Position numbers and translations under genes: made by a program. The notes under the pieces are model-generated. The model saw nothing but the letters and a program-made list of their open reading frames with translations, did not search any database and had not been told where the DNA came from. Positions 1-10,721 of a stretch of 64,000 bases of DNA are shown piece after piece; the first letter of the stretch is position 1; every line of letters starts with the position of its first letter. The stretch covers positions 17,077,095 through 17,141,094 of the forward strand of contig NC_063160.1 of assembly GCF_020921035.1 (NCBI RefSeq), read 5' to 3'. This DNA is from Rhodamnia argentea (lineage: Eukaryota; Streptophyta; Magnoliopsida; Myrtales; Myrtaceae).

Positions 1-476
1 GGGATGGTCGGGCAGGGAGGACTGTCGGGGTCGAATCGTCGGCGAGACCCATAGACGAGAGAAAAGGAAAAACGAAAGAAAAACAAGTCTTTGATATAAT
101 TGATGAATGAACTGTTGAAGATTCCTTTGAATATATAAGTAGAGTTTTTATTCTATACAACCTTTGTATTGTGTACGCCTTCCAAGTCTAACAAAACCCC
201 CCAGAACAACTCGTTAGATTCCATCAACCCGACACGCATCAATCAATCGTCGATGAACAAAAGAATGTCAACCCACGTACGACACCGTTTGGCTTTTCCC
301 CCGGTCGGAGGGAAAAGCGAACACGTCAGACATAGCTCCACATCCCTCCGACGACGACGGCAATCCCAGGTCGCGAAGATCCGTCCTCCACAAATGCGGC
401 CATCGGTCAGCGGAGTAACGGTTCTCTCTCTCTCTCTCTCTCTCTCTCCAGGAGCAGCGCGGTGAGCGGGCGGGCG
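1..476. other. Left-edge flank, no gene assigned
   Basis: No supported coding region. It lies downstream of the minus-strand gene that ends at 477, so its right part is probably that gene's 3' UTR. A TATA-like AT-rich string lies near 129-140. A CT microsatellite lies at 423-448. A 98-codon open frame here has no recognisable domain and overlaps the microsatellite. Confidence 0.4.
423..448. repeat. (CT)n microsatellite
   Basis: About 13 uninterrupted CT dinucleotides, just beyond the stop codon of the minus-strand gene at 477-980, so probably within its 3' UTR. Confidence 0.9.
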
Positions 477-980
477 TCACGTGAACAGGGGGCCGCTGTG
501 GTTCCCGAGGTCCATCGAGGACTTGCACGACGCCGGGATCGAGGCGTATCTTGACGAGAAGTCGCGGCGGAGGACGTCCTCCTCGAACAGGGGGTGGCCG
601 TTCTGCCCGGGGCCCTCGTCGAAGTTCAGCGCGTAGCTCAGCGGGTCGTACCGGAACTGCGGGTTCCGGCTGAACCGGTTCTTGTTGAACCGCCGTATGA
701 ACGTCTTCCACCTCGGGCCCGCCACCAGCTCCGACCACTCCCGCACCCTGTGCCACCCCCGCGCCCACCACGGGTCGTCCGGGGTGTCCCCGACCCGCTC
801 CCACCAGTTCGTCCCGGCGGGCGCGGCGACGGCGGGCGGGCGGTCCACGTCGTCGTCGGAGGAGCCGAGGAAGGGCACCCAGAAGCAGCACCCCCGCTTG
901 GCGAAGGCGGCGTCCGCGGATTCGTCGCTGGACCCGCGGTCCCGCCGAGGGGAGACCTCGAGGGAATGCGAGGACGACAT
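477..980 (-). CDS. Small plant-specific 'stress-induced protein'-like protein
   Basis: This single-exon gene encodes 167 residues from the chosen ATG at 980. The frame stays open to an in-frame ATG at 1073, but the product then gains 31 residues unlike the family, which in my recollection begins with a short Met-Ser-rich stretch. Visible landmarks in order are a cysteine/tryptophan patch (GCCFWVPFLG), a WWERV motif, a second tryptophan cluster (DPWWARGWHRVREW), a basic block (PRWKTFIRRFNKNR) and the acidic tail motif YDPLSYALNFDEGP. These match a conserved land-plant family often labelled stress-induced or uncharacterised, with no known enzymatic role. There is no signal peptide or membrane segment. 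The coding sequence is very GC-rich compared with its flanks. Family recognition is from memory and the biological role is unknown. Confidence 0.8.
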   Translation of the reverse strand: MSSSHSLEVSPRRDRGSSDESADAAFAKRGCCFWVPFLGSSDDDVDRPPAVAAPAGTNWWERVGDTPDDPWWARGWHRVREWSELVAGPRWKTFIRRFNKNRFSRNPQFRYDPLSYALNFDEGPGQNGHPLFEEDVLRRDFSSRYASIPASCKSSMDLGNHSGPLFT

Positions 981-3909
981 AGGATCCGAGGAACGCGGAA
1001 CCGATCGGAAAACGGAATTGGATCGGGAGGGATTTGCAGAGGGAATGGTGGCCGCCAGAGAGAGATGGTGCAAACCCTAGCCCGCCTAGGCTCCTCCGAT
1101 CCTCCTCCTTCGTCTTCTCTGTTTTCGGTGGTTTTGTTTTCGATATTAATGGAGAAAGAGAACGTGGGGTGGTAACGGAAAGATCGGTGACGGGCTACCG
1201 GAAATTCCGGTTGCCAGGTGTATTTCCATGCAAAGGGTCTTTTCACTTTTGTTTCGAGATTTGTTTTTTTTTTTTTGAATGTCCCTCCGTTGGTGTTTTC
1301 ATTAAATTATGGTTTTGGTCTCGATAAAGTTGTTAGAAACTTCTCCCCCATGGCAAGGGATTTAACATGCCCAAAAAGTAACGGATTAATTATAGAAGGA
1401 TTTTTATATTGTACGCAATCAGGATAAATTCTTTATCAGTAGTTATCCGGAAAAAATTTTTTTTTCTAAACTTTAACATCAATGTATGATGTTTTTCTTT
1501 AACTTTTAATTTGTTTCGATCAATGACTTCTAAATGTTCGAGGTAGTTCTTAGGCTAGAGGTTTGTTCAATCCAATCCTTCAAATTTTCATAACAAAGTC
1601 AAACCGGTTGTTTAGTGTTGTTGACAAGTTCTCACAAAGGACAATGACATAAATGATCTCAAAACTTTTGTTCAATATGCAATATCGTCTATAGATTTTT
1701 AATTTATTCAATGCTATCTCCGAACCATTAGTAAATGTTCTATTAGTCCATATGCTATATGAAAATGTTCGATATCGTCCTTCCTTCAATTCAAGTGAAC
1801 GGAATCTACTAATGCCTACCCAACCCGTCTATCCAAACGTCTAGTTTAAGGTCAATGCATAGTTTGTCCACATGTTTGGAGTTCATGTTTTGTATTTCAA
1901 ATGTTCGTATTTCATGTTTTCTTAATTAAATGGAGTTGAATTTGTAAATTAAGAAATTAAAATAGTGGGAATATCAACCCAATACAACTTTAAACCATGT
2001 TCTACTTTTAAAATTGTGAAGATCACATGATAACATTTGTTTAATATATGGATTGAAGCGTTCCCCATAAAAATCTTTATTGGCATTTTGTTTAACCTTT
2101 GAATTGAAAAACGCCATATTTTGTTGTTGATTTAAGAAGTTGATTGAAATGGGAAGATATCATAAAAGATTCGGGTAGTAATATGATTACAAAAAACTTT
2201 TTGACATTTTTGTGGAATGTTGAGGGACTAGATTGAACAAATTGAAAGTTTAAGGATTAGATCGAGCATTTAGAAATAGTTTAAAGATCACATTGAACAA
2301 ACAAAAAGTTCAAGGACAACATTACACGTTGAAGTCAAACTTTAGAAACTATTTTTTTCCGTTTTCCCCAGTGATAGGTGGCAGAATCTATTTATAATCC
2401 AAAACAATGGTGGCTGGACATGATTTGTATTTTTTGGGAAGGCAATCAACCTACTAATATGTTCGCCAATATTAGCGCAGCGAAGCGATTAAATACTACG
2501 TCGTCCTACTTGCAGCCTCTTAGGGAATTATCTCGTGCATTTGTTCAGTGATAAAGTTGAGATCGTAGACTTTAAAACTTTAATTTACTTAGTTTACAAT
2601 GCTTAAAATTTTTCCACCGTGAAGAAATTGAAAAAAAAAAACCATCTTTCAACTTCATTTGTATATTGTTTTACAGAAGAATTCCGTACATACAACTAAT
2701 TCGCAATTTTTGTAAGACTTGCTTCGCTGTACCCCAGCGCAACACGGCTGAGCTGGCTTGGCCATCCCAAATTCCGTAGGGATTAATAAAATTATGGCTT
2801 TGTGTTTGGTGGTCGGGAAGAATTAAAAAAAAAAATCACCTATCAAATTAGATTTTTTTTTCCTCCACAAAAAATAAGAAAGAAATTTTCGACACAAAAA
2901 AAATAGAAATTTAGTCTGAGCAAGAATAGAAATTCAGAAGTCTTGGATTATTACTCGGATATGTTTACCTTTCTGGTTATTTAACGAAATGTTATCGCGT
3001 CAACAGAGTTGTTACTTGTTAGAAACTTCTGCACATGGCAATTGATGGTATTTGTCTCACAATAGGCAAAGTTTGGGGATTTTGGCAACACAGAAAAAGT
3101 TTAGGATATTTATTTCACCGTGAACATAATTTAGGATCTTTAGTGATATTTATCACAGTAAAAATTCTCGACCTTTATTGTTAATCTCCCCCCCTCTCTC
3201 TCTCCTCTCCGGTTCGAATTTTCTTTTCTTTGTTTGTTTTTTTGCCTTTGTCGGTTTTTCTTCTTGTTTTTAATCTTTTTCGGGCACATCCGTGCCACTT
3301 GTCCTCGAAGAACATTAATTATGCCCCGCCAGATTTACATCGGTTTTTAATTGCAACCCATTTTTTTTTTTAAGTATTAGCGTCACAACATACATAATTA
3401 ACTATTTTTCGGGATATTTACCTCACATGAAATGGAGAAGTAATTATATTAGGATTCGGCGCATAATCACAACGAAATAAAACGTATCGAGAAAAATAAA
3501 TCGAAACGCAAGATTTTTATTCGAATTCGTCCTTGAAGGTTATGTCTAACAAATGATTCCACTATAATTAATACATCGCACCTCTCGTTACACGTGCTTC
3601 TCTGTCGTCGAACCACACCCCCAACAAATTTGTGGTCAGCTTGCATCTCAACTGAATCAGCAATTTCGACCGAAAAAAAAAGAAACGGAATCAGAAATCC
3701 ACGTGGAATTTCCACCGACAGTCGTCGCATTTAATTTCGTTTCCAAGCTTTTCCGGGAAGCCAATTTTCTATCCTCTAGTACCCCAAGAGTTGACTTTGG
3801 ATAAACTCCAGAGTCAAAGTCTCCGTCTCACCATCCCAAATTCCCCCTATGAATCAACCACCGATCATCCTCGTTCTCGCATCCGATCAAGAAAATTCAG
3901 GAACTGAAC
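981..3909. other. Intergenic, AT-rich, with one foldback element
   Basis: This is the shared 5' flank of the divergent genes at 477-980 (-) and 3910-4890 (+). It contains a long inverted-repeat element (listed separately at 1449-2368), several poly-A/T runs and a short CT-rich run near 3188-3208. No exon or RNA gene was recognised. Confidence 0.6.
1449..2368. mobile_element. Non-autonomous inverted-repeat element, family A copy 1
   Basis: The two ends are inverted copies over about 150 bp. The left end begins GGAAAAAA and runs into TCTAAACTTTAACATCAATG. The reverse complement of the right end begins GGAAAACGG and runs into TTTCTAAAGTTTGACTTCAA. Further inside, both arms carry the 'TTGTTCAAT..AATCC' phrase. 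Two related copies occur at 52999-53289 and 61318-61722. No transposase frame is visible and no clear target-site duplication was found, so the superfamily is uncertain. Confidence 0.7.
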
Positions 3910-4890
3910 ATGGACGCCAGCCGCATCATGGCGAAGGACAGGCTCGGGTTCTTCGGGATTCTCGGGGAAGCGCTGAGAATCTCCGCCGCCAGCCCCAGGT
4001 TCTTGATCCTCGCCTCCCTCGCATCCTTCCCGCTGTTCTGCTCCCTGCTGTTGAACGAGTTTCTCCTCCAGCAGACGTTGCTTAACGCTGCCCACTTCGC
4101 GTTTGATGGAATGTCCGAGTGTAGCACTAGCGGTGGTGTCACCTTGTGCACCGTAGTGGGGCCCGTAGCCGTCCTCAGGAAATGGGTCGGAGAGGCCTCT
4201 CAAGGGTTGGTCTTGATGGGTGCCCTGTACTTGGTCATTGTCAGCCCACTAGACCTCGTCAACACCATAGTGTTGGTTCACAATGCATCTGCGATTTATG
4301 GAGGAGAGAATCTGCCGAATTTGAGGGGATTTTTCGTTCGACCCTTGAAACAGATTGGCTTCAGGGGGCCTCTAGTCACTTCCATGTTAGCGCTTGTGCT
4401 CTGTTGCCTCACTTTGGTTGGACTTGTTTCCTTGGCATCTAATATCTATGTGCTGTCTTCATCTTTCCTAGTAGTTGAGTTTTCCAGTGTACTCCCTATC
4501 ATATTCTTCGCGGCCTTATTCGTGAAGTATATGGAGTGGAGCGCTGTATGGAACACGGGGATCGTGATCTCAATATTGGAAGAGAAGCATGGTGACATTG
4601 CATTGGGAGTGGCTGCACATCTGAGCAGGGGGAGCAGAAGAAAGGGACTCGCCCTTGTGCTCATGCTCTTCATTTGGAGGCTTGCCCTGAGACTGTCTTG
4701 CCTCTATCTCGCGCGGTACCGTAAAGAAAGTGGATTTGTTGCGACGATTGTGCAAGTCTATCTAGTGTGTTTGGGGAATGTGGTGAAGTGGTCGGTGTTC
4801 ATGGTGTATTACTGTGGCTGCAAGAAACGGTTTCTGGAGAAAAAGATTGATGTTGAAGAAGGCGAAGCTGCTCCGCTCGTGAAAAGCTAG
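3910..4890 (+). CDS. Intronless multi-pass membrane protein, plant family of unknown function
   Basis: A 326-residue protein is read from the ATG at 3910. Hydrophobic stretches suggest about six membrane segments: roughly residues 31-53, 96-120, 152-176, 182-204, 247-268 and 280-303. It has a cytosol-like basic/acidic tail (CGCKKRFLEKK..EEGEAAPLVKS). The sequence resembles a plant family of membrane proteins that databases often label 'polyadenylate-binding protein 1-B-binding protein' or 'transmembrane protein'. That recognition is from memory. No catalytic motif is visible. The ATG is the first one consistent with the conserved N terminus (MDASRIMAKDRLGFFGILGEA); a GTG/ATG-rich leader frame upstream is a shadow. 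The gene is intact and no neighbour suggests a pathway. Confidence 0.8.
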   Translation: MDASRIMAKDRLGFFGILGEALRISAASPRFLILASLASFPLFCSLLLNEFLLQQTLLNAAHFAFDGMSECSTSGGVTLCTVVGPVAVLRKWVGEASQGLVLMGALYLVIVSPLDLVNTIVLVHNASAIYGGENLPNLRGFFVRPLKQIGFRGPLVTSMLALVLCCLTLVGLVSLASNIYVLSSSFLVVEFSSVLPIIFFAALFVKYMEWSAVWNTGIVISILEEKHGDIALGVAAHLSRGSRRKGLALVLMLFIWRLALRLSCLYLARYRKESGFVATIVQVYLVCLGNVVKWSVFMVYYCGCKKRFLEKKIDVEEGEAAPLVKS

Positions 4891-5488
4891 ACACAGCGTC
4901 ATCGGCTTGTAACGTTCTGTATGCATTGTTGTTCTGTATGTAGTGTAGTGTCTGTACTCTCTATCCTGAATCAGTTTGAATAAGGCATAATACATCCGCT
5001 TCGATATAAGGATGTCGCTGTAGAACCAGATCTGGCCCTGCGGGCAATGGATTGACCCGACTCTACCCCTTGGTTTAATTTAATTGAAGACAAGGGTATC
5101 TATGATTATCCACAAATGTGCAAAGTGTTCCCTCGTTCCTGGCGACGCGACGGTAATAGGCCGGCAACACCCTGTAACTTAGAGCGTGCATTAGTATGCA
5201 CCAGTAAAGACTATTGATAATCGAGGATTAATGTGCACTCGTTGGAAGTAGTCCCCGTCGGTGCAATTATAAACTAGAGTGTGAGCCAATTCGGAGTTAT
5301 TCCCAAACGCTCACTAGAGTCTTTTGAGCATCTAAATCGTGGCAAAGGGTGTGTTCATAAGGTGGACGTGCCGGTGAGTCGATGATCCAGCTAAGGCAAT
5401 CAAGGTTCCAGCTCCGTTTTGTCAGGAATTTGGACCTTCGTGCCCAGCACAATCAGCAGAGTTTTGGAGTTGATCGCAATCCGAATCG

Positions 5489-5528
<40 letters not shown>

Positions 5529-6225
5529 AATTGGAGATTTTAAGACACAATATGCTGAGGAGGTGACCAAGATCGAACATGCCTTCGAACTTCGAGGGCT
5601 GTGTCTAGCCTTCTCGATTTACGCCCAAGACAAGATTGGACGGGATAGGATATGACATTTAGATATTTGGCATATTTTGTCCAATGTTTAATGAATCAAA
5701 GTAATAAAGTCAGCTGTTTTCATATTCTATGGGGTCAATTCATATCAATATGAGTGACAAATAAACTACTATGCACCGCCCACGAAAAAAGTGCAACAAG
5801 AATCATTATTGACTCCGAAATTCTGTACAGCATAAACGGAAAGAAAAAGAAAACTTTCAATCTAACTACTTTAGAAAATTATCATTATTAATTCGTAAAC
5901 CCAATGAGTGCAAATGGAAAAAGAAAACTTTCCAATCTAGATAATGATTGTAGGTTGGAAGATGGTGGAGTCTCTTATTGAGGGTGGTCCTCCCATCGCT
6001 TTGACTGGTTCATCATGGTTTGAATCCTTGAGCGTGGGCTCGAGCTCTTTGCGAGAATCATGGCTCGATCTGTCGACAAGCACAAGCAAATGTGGGGTCT
6101 TTTACTCTTTCCCATTCTGTTTTTCTTCTGTTTCTGATCTCAGTAGGACTCATTGTAGACAGTAATCCTTGAGTCTAAGAGAGGATCTAATTAAATGGAT
6201 AACGGGAAAATAGATTGATGCAGAG
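4891..6225. other. Intergenic, no gene seen
   Basis: 3' flank of the membrane-protein gene. A possible polyadenylation signal (GAATAAGG) lies near 4978. The stretch contains a (TA)n microsatellite at about 5491-5524 and otherwise unique-looking AT-rich DNA with short open frames lacking recognisable domains. Confidence 0.5.
5491..5524. repeat. (TA)n microsatellite
   Basis: About 17 TA dinucleotides in a row within intergenic DNA. Confidence 0.9.
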
Positions 6226-6915
6226 ATGAGTTCGGTGAAAGAATACTTTTTAGTATTTGATCGTTTCTCCACTTCACTATTTACAATGTCGTTCTCTTTA
6301 TGTACACTTCAAGAAATATTCGTCTTATGCTGAAGACGAGGAAAAGAACGTGACCTGAAGATGAGGAAAAGATCAAGTTTATATCTTGTCTTCAAGAAAC
6401 ATTCAACTTGCTCTGAAGATGAGGTAAAAATCGCATCTATGTTGAAGATGAGGAAAAACATCAAGATCATATCTTGTCTTTACATATATGCTTTCAGAAA
6501 TGTTCACCTGAAGACGACGAAAACATCGTATCGTTGAAGATGAGGAAAAGATCAAGATCATATCTGGTTAGGATCGAATCGTATCTTTTACTTGTTAAAC
6601 GTCCCCGCAAGCTGACGGGGTAGGACGAACAAGGCGAAAGAATATATTTTAGTAGTGATCGTTTCTCCACTTCCCTATTTACAATGTGAGTCTCTTTATA
6701 TACATTTCAAGAAATATTCATCTGGTGCTGAAGATGAGAAAAAGATCATAGTATGCTGAAGATGAGGAAAAGAACGTATATTGTCTTTATATATGTTCTT
6801 CAAGAAATATTCACATTGTGTTGAAGATGAGGAAAAGATTGATCATAACTTGTTAGGATCGAATCATATTTTTTACTTGTTCAACATCCCCAGCAAGCTG
6901 ATGGGGTAGAACGAA
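6226..6915. repeat. Imperfect direct duplication with internal 'GAAGATGAGGAAAAGA' minisatellite
   Basis: Two related blocks, about 6226-6632 and 6634-6915, share the order: GTTTCTCCACTTC, TATTTACAATG, CTTCAAGAAATATTC, then copies of GAAGATGAGGAAAAGATCAA, then GTTAGGATCGAATC, ACTTGTT(A/C)AAC and AGCTGACGGGGTAG or its variant. About nine copies of the 20-22 bp motif can be counted (near 6329, 6353, 6410, 6441, 6509, 6533, 6726, 6754 and 6822). The block abuts the RNase H end of the copia remnant, so it is probably its duplicated or rearranged LTR region. Confidence 0.65.
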
Positions 6916-9700
6916 CAGTAATTTTGGACCTCAGAAGTTTAAAACGTGCGGAAGTGAAAATATCAGCGGGCTGATCCACAGATGAAATGAAATAGACGTT
7001 GATCTGCCTGCGGGCTAGTCGTTCACATATAAAATGATAATTAACATCCATGTGCCTTTTTCGAGCATGAAATACAGGATTCGCACTGAAAAACAAAGCT
7101 GATATATTATCACACCAAAAAGTTGGTGGATGTTGTGGAAGAACATGAAAATCTTTCAATAGATATTCAATCCACGTAACTTCTGCAGTTCTGTCAGCTA
7201 AGCACCTGTACTAGTACAGGCCACGATTTGTTGCTTGCGAGAACACCAAGAAATATGATTGTGACCAAGAAAGACATAATATCCTCCAATTGAGCGCCGA
7301 TCATCTTTATCACCAACCCATCCAAAATCAAAAAAGGCATGAAGAGCTTTGGAAGGGCCACAAGTGAAAAGAATACCAAGACGGGGGAGTATCTTTCAAA
7401 TAGCATAGTATACGCTCGACGAATTGCCAATGAGCTACTTAGGAGCATGGTGAAATTGACAAATTGTGTTGACAGAATATGCAATGTCCGGTTTCGTAAG
7501 GATAAGATACTGAAGAGCACCAACTATGCTGCGATATAGTAAAGGGTCTGGTTAAGGCTTGCCATGTCTGCCATAGAAATTGCACGAGCATTTGTCATTT
7601 TTTGTAGCTCCAAGATTTCATCTATGTACTTTACTTGATGTAGGAGCAGTCCTTCAGAAGTTGATTGGGCTTCGACACCAAGAAAGTAGTGAAGGGGATC
7701 CAAGTTTTTAATTGCAAATTCAGTTTGAAAAGCAGTAAGTATACTCCCAAAGGGAGCATTAGGAGAGCTTGTGAGAATAATGTCATCTACTTATACTAGA
7801 AGTACGATACGGTAATGAGTGGTGTGGAGAGGAAACAATGAAGAATCTATGCTCAACAATCAAAATCCAAGGTCAATGAGGTAGGAACTCAGCCGCTGGT
7901 ACCTGCCCCGAGGAGTTTGCTTGAGACTATAAAAGGAATGACGAAGATGACATACATGAAGAGGCCTTGTGGGATCAAAAAAACCTGGAGGTTTTCCTTA
8001 GCTAGGTAGCCAGGTAGAAAGCATTGAAGACCTTGAATAGTCTGATGAGCCATCCTTTAGACTTTTAGAGTATGCAACAACAATGACAATGTGAACAGTG
8101 ACTGGCTTGCAATAGGGCTAAAAGTTTCGGTGTAATCAATTCCAGCCTGCTAGTGGAATCTTTTGGCAACGAGTCGAGCTTTGTACCATTCTAGAGTTCC
8201 ATCCTAACGTAGCTTAACTTTGTAAATCCATTTGCATTCAATTGGACGAGCATGAGGAGGAGCTGGAATAAGTTCCCAAGTGCCTTTTTTCATTTATTTA
8301 TTTATGAGGGTAGTATATTTTGCTTCCATTTTTGCATGCCAATGAGGATCACAAGAGGCCTAAGTAAAACATTTAGACTCCACATAAGGATGTGTCGTGG
8401 TAGTCATTGCAAAAATGTGTTAACAACTAATCGTGCAGCGTGAAATAGTTCCATCCTTGAGGCGGGTAACCATCGAATGAGTAGGAGCAGGAAGACTTGG
8501 TGATGACTGTGAATTAGTCGAACCAGGAACACTTGTTGTCGGTTGTGAATCAGTCGAGGTAGGAGTTGTTTGAGACATGTCTGGTGGTGATGCTAATGGA
8601 GGTGGTTGTACTAAAGTTTCTTGTACTAGAAGCTGCATAGGTGGGGGAGGCAGAGGTAACACGATGTCTAGAGTTGGAATTGGTGACATTGGGGAAGATA
8701 TAGTGCTGAAAGGAAATGAGGTTTCGTCAAAGATTGCATCTGCAGTAATATAAAATTTGTGGTTCAGGGGGCAATAACACGTGTATGCAAGCTTGAGAGT
8801 GTGGGGCCAATTTACGAGGGGCATAGGGCCGTAGACATAGAAATATCGCACCACCAAAAACTCTCAAGGATGAAATATCATGTGTTATCTGAATTGTTTG
8901 CCAAAGACTGATGTTGCCAATGAACCTTGAGGAAAGTCTCTATTTATAAGAAATGTTGCGGTCTTGGAGGCACATTCTAAAAAATGTGATGGAATTCCAA
9001 CTTGATTCATGAGAGCTAGTCCAGTTTCAATAATGTGATGATGTTTGCGTTCTGCAGTGCCATTCTGAAATGGGGAATAGGGGCATGATACCATGTTGAT
9101 GGATACCATGTTGAAGCCGAGTTTCCACAAATTTATGAAAAGCAATAAAAGTAGTGAGGAATTGCGCGTGAATAGTCAAAGGGTAGAACCAAGAAAAACG
9201 GGGAGAAGTCATCAATAAAGCAAATACGATATTGACATTCACTTAGAGAGAAGAACCCTAGATATCAAAGTGAACTAACTAGAGTGGATACGATGCTTGA
9301 GACCTAATAGATGGATGAGAGTGGCGATGACTCTTGCTAAGAGCACACGCCATACAAATAGTGGAGAGTGATCTGGTAGAATTCATCCGGGGTGGATCTC
9401 GACTTGCAAAGGCATCAAAGGAGGCATGACCAAGTCGATGATGCCACAGAGTAAATGGAACGGCACGGGACGCTGTAAATGCTGACGGAGACGCCATGGA
9501 TTTGAATGGTAAAACACGGCAGAAACCATTTTCAAGCTTGTCGTGGAGTAGAATATGTCTGCTTCAAAGAGAAATGGCACGAAAGCGAGTATCATAAAAC
9601 ACGAAAACACAATTCCCTCCCTATTCACTCTAAATAACCCATAAATGCACAAATGGAGACCACCTCCAAGATTATTGCCAGCTCGTTCTTGTTTCAGCAT
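6881..9700 (-). mobile_element. Degenerate Ty1/copia-type LTR retrotransposon fragment
   Basis: Read on the minus strand, the order is gag-pre-integrase (about 9497-9279, with a WHHRLGHASFDAF zinc-finger-like motif), integrase (about 9242-8885), a proline/serine-rich linker (about 8857-8420), reverse transcriptase (about 8400-7194) and RNase H (about 7159-6881, with CDNISALFFSANPVFHARKRH). Integrase before reverse transcriptase is the diagnostic copia order. The gag half and the 5' LTR are missing beyond about 9700. Frameshifts split every domain, and a stop codon replaces the tyrosine of the YVDD motif at 7791-7793, so the copy is dead. Confidence 0.85.
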
Positions 9701-10721
9701 GACAGAACCACCGAATCAACGACCAAAAAGAAAAGAAAAGAAAAGAAAATTCTAAACAGGCTACAACGACCAAAATTGCTTTTTTAGGAGATTTACATAC
9801 CTTTCTTATACGCCTATTACTTAGCTTTCGGTTGGACTTCCTAACATGACATCAGAGTTAATTTCTTGCCTTAAGTATTCACATGCTCTTCGGTTTTTTT
9901 TATTTTTTCCTTAAAAAAAGGGTCTTTTTGTGAAAGAAATCCAATCCACTTATTAGGTTGCCCGGCATGCCGAATTTCCATTTCGGATCATGTTCCTATT
10001 TTATCCGGTGTCGTCTTATTTCGGACAGCAATCACAAGCTTGCATCGTCCTCTTTTGGTAGTTAAGGAATTGAGTTTCCATTCTAACCAGCTGGATGCAA
10101 TGGACAGTGAACACAAGAGCTACGCAAATGCAGAAAGGGAATTGCACGGCAGGTTCTTTTCCAGCAAGAAATCCTATCCACCTGGACATTACCCTCCATA
10201 TGAAATTTTCGAATTCCTATCTTATCCTGCCTCTATCGCAATGGAAAGCTCGTATCGCCTTCTTCTAGTAGTTAAGGAGATTGGACACCCGCCATCAGAT
10301 CGACGGGAGATCAACTGTTGTAAACAGAGGAGCTCGCCGATAAATAGGAGTCCAGGTCCTCATTGCTGTATCTCATCTTCAACAAGCAAAGCTAGATCCA
10401 GAGAAAGGACTCTTGACTGTGTAAGAGCCCATGCATCCACATATGTGCAAATGGTTTCTTTTTTTGTACGGTAGAGATTTTTCAGTGCTTATCAATAGGA
10501 AGTTGCACTGCATATGCAACCAACAAGTCACCAACTTTGCGAGTTTGAGAGCAAGGAAAGTGAACGAAAATGGTTCTTATGTCCATGCCCGAACAGGCTC
10601 GACAAGATGAACCTGAACGTACGGGATCCCATGATTATTGTCTGAAGTGTCTTTTGCTTCCGCTATTGACAGGCGACGGGAGATACACGGAAGCAAGAGT
10701 GACAGAGTTGGCTCTACGCAA
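9701..10721. other. Upstream region of the aldehyde dehydrogenase gene
   Basis: No supported gene. Short partial direct repeats occur, for example TTAAGGAATTG near 10060 against TTAAGGAGATTGG near 10273, each preceded by a TTCCTAT(C/T)TTATCC phrase. A 144-codon open frame at 10040-10474 has no recognisable domain and probably is leader or promoter DNA. Confidence 0.4.

Noticed and set aside
594-1246. Several 130-207 codon ORFs on both strands
   Set aside because: Frame shadows of the GC-rich gene at 477-980; compositions are Arg/Pro/Gly-rich and unlike any family.
6226-6915. Possible CRISPR-like array of 20-22 bp repeats
   Set aside because: Units are imperfect, spacing is irregular and the setting is a plant retrotransposon.
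7339-7539. 66-codon plus-strand ORF
   Set aside because: Antisense to the reverse-transcriptase/RNase H part of the copia remnant.
10040-10474. 144-codon plus-strand ORF upstream of ALDH
   Set aside because: No domain, and partial direct repeats within it suggest non-coding leader or promoter DNA.
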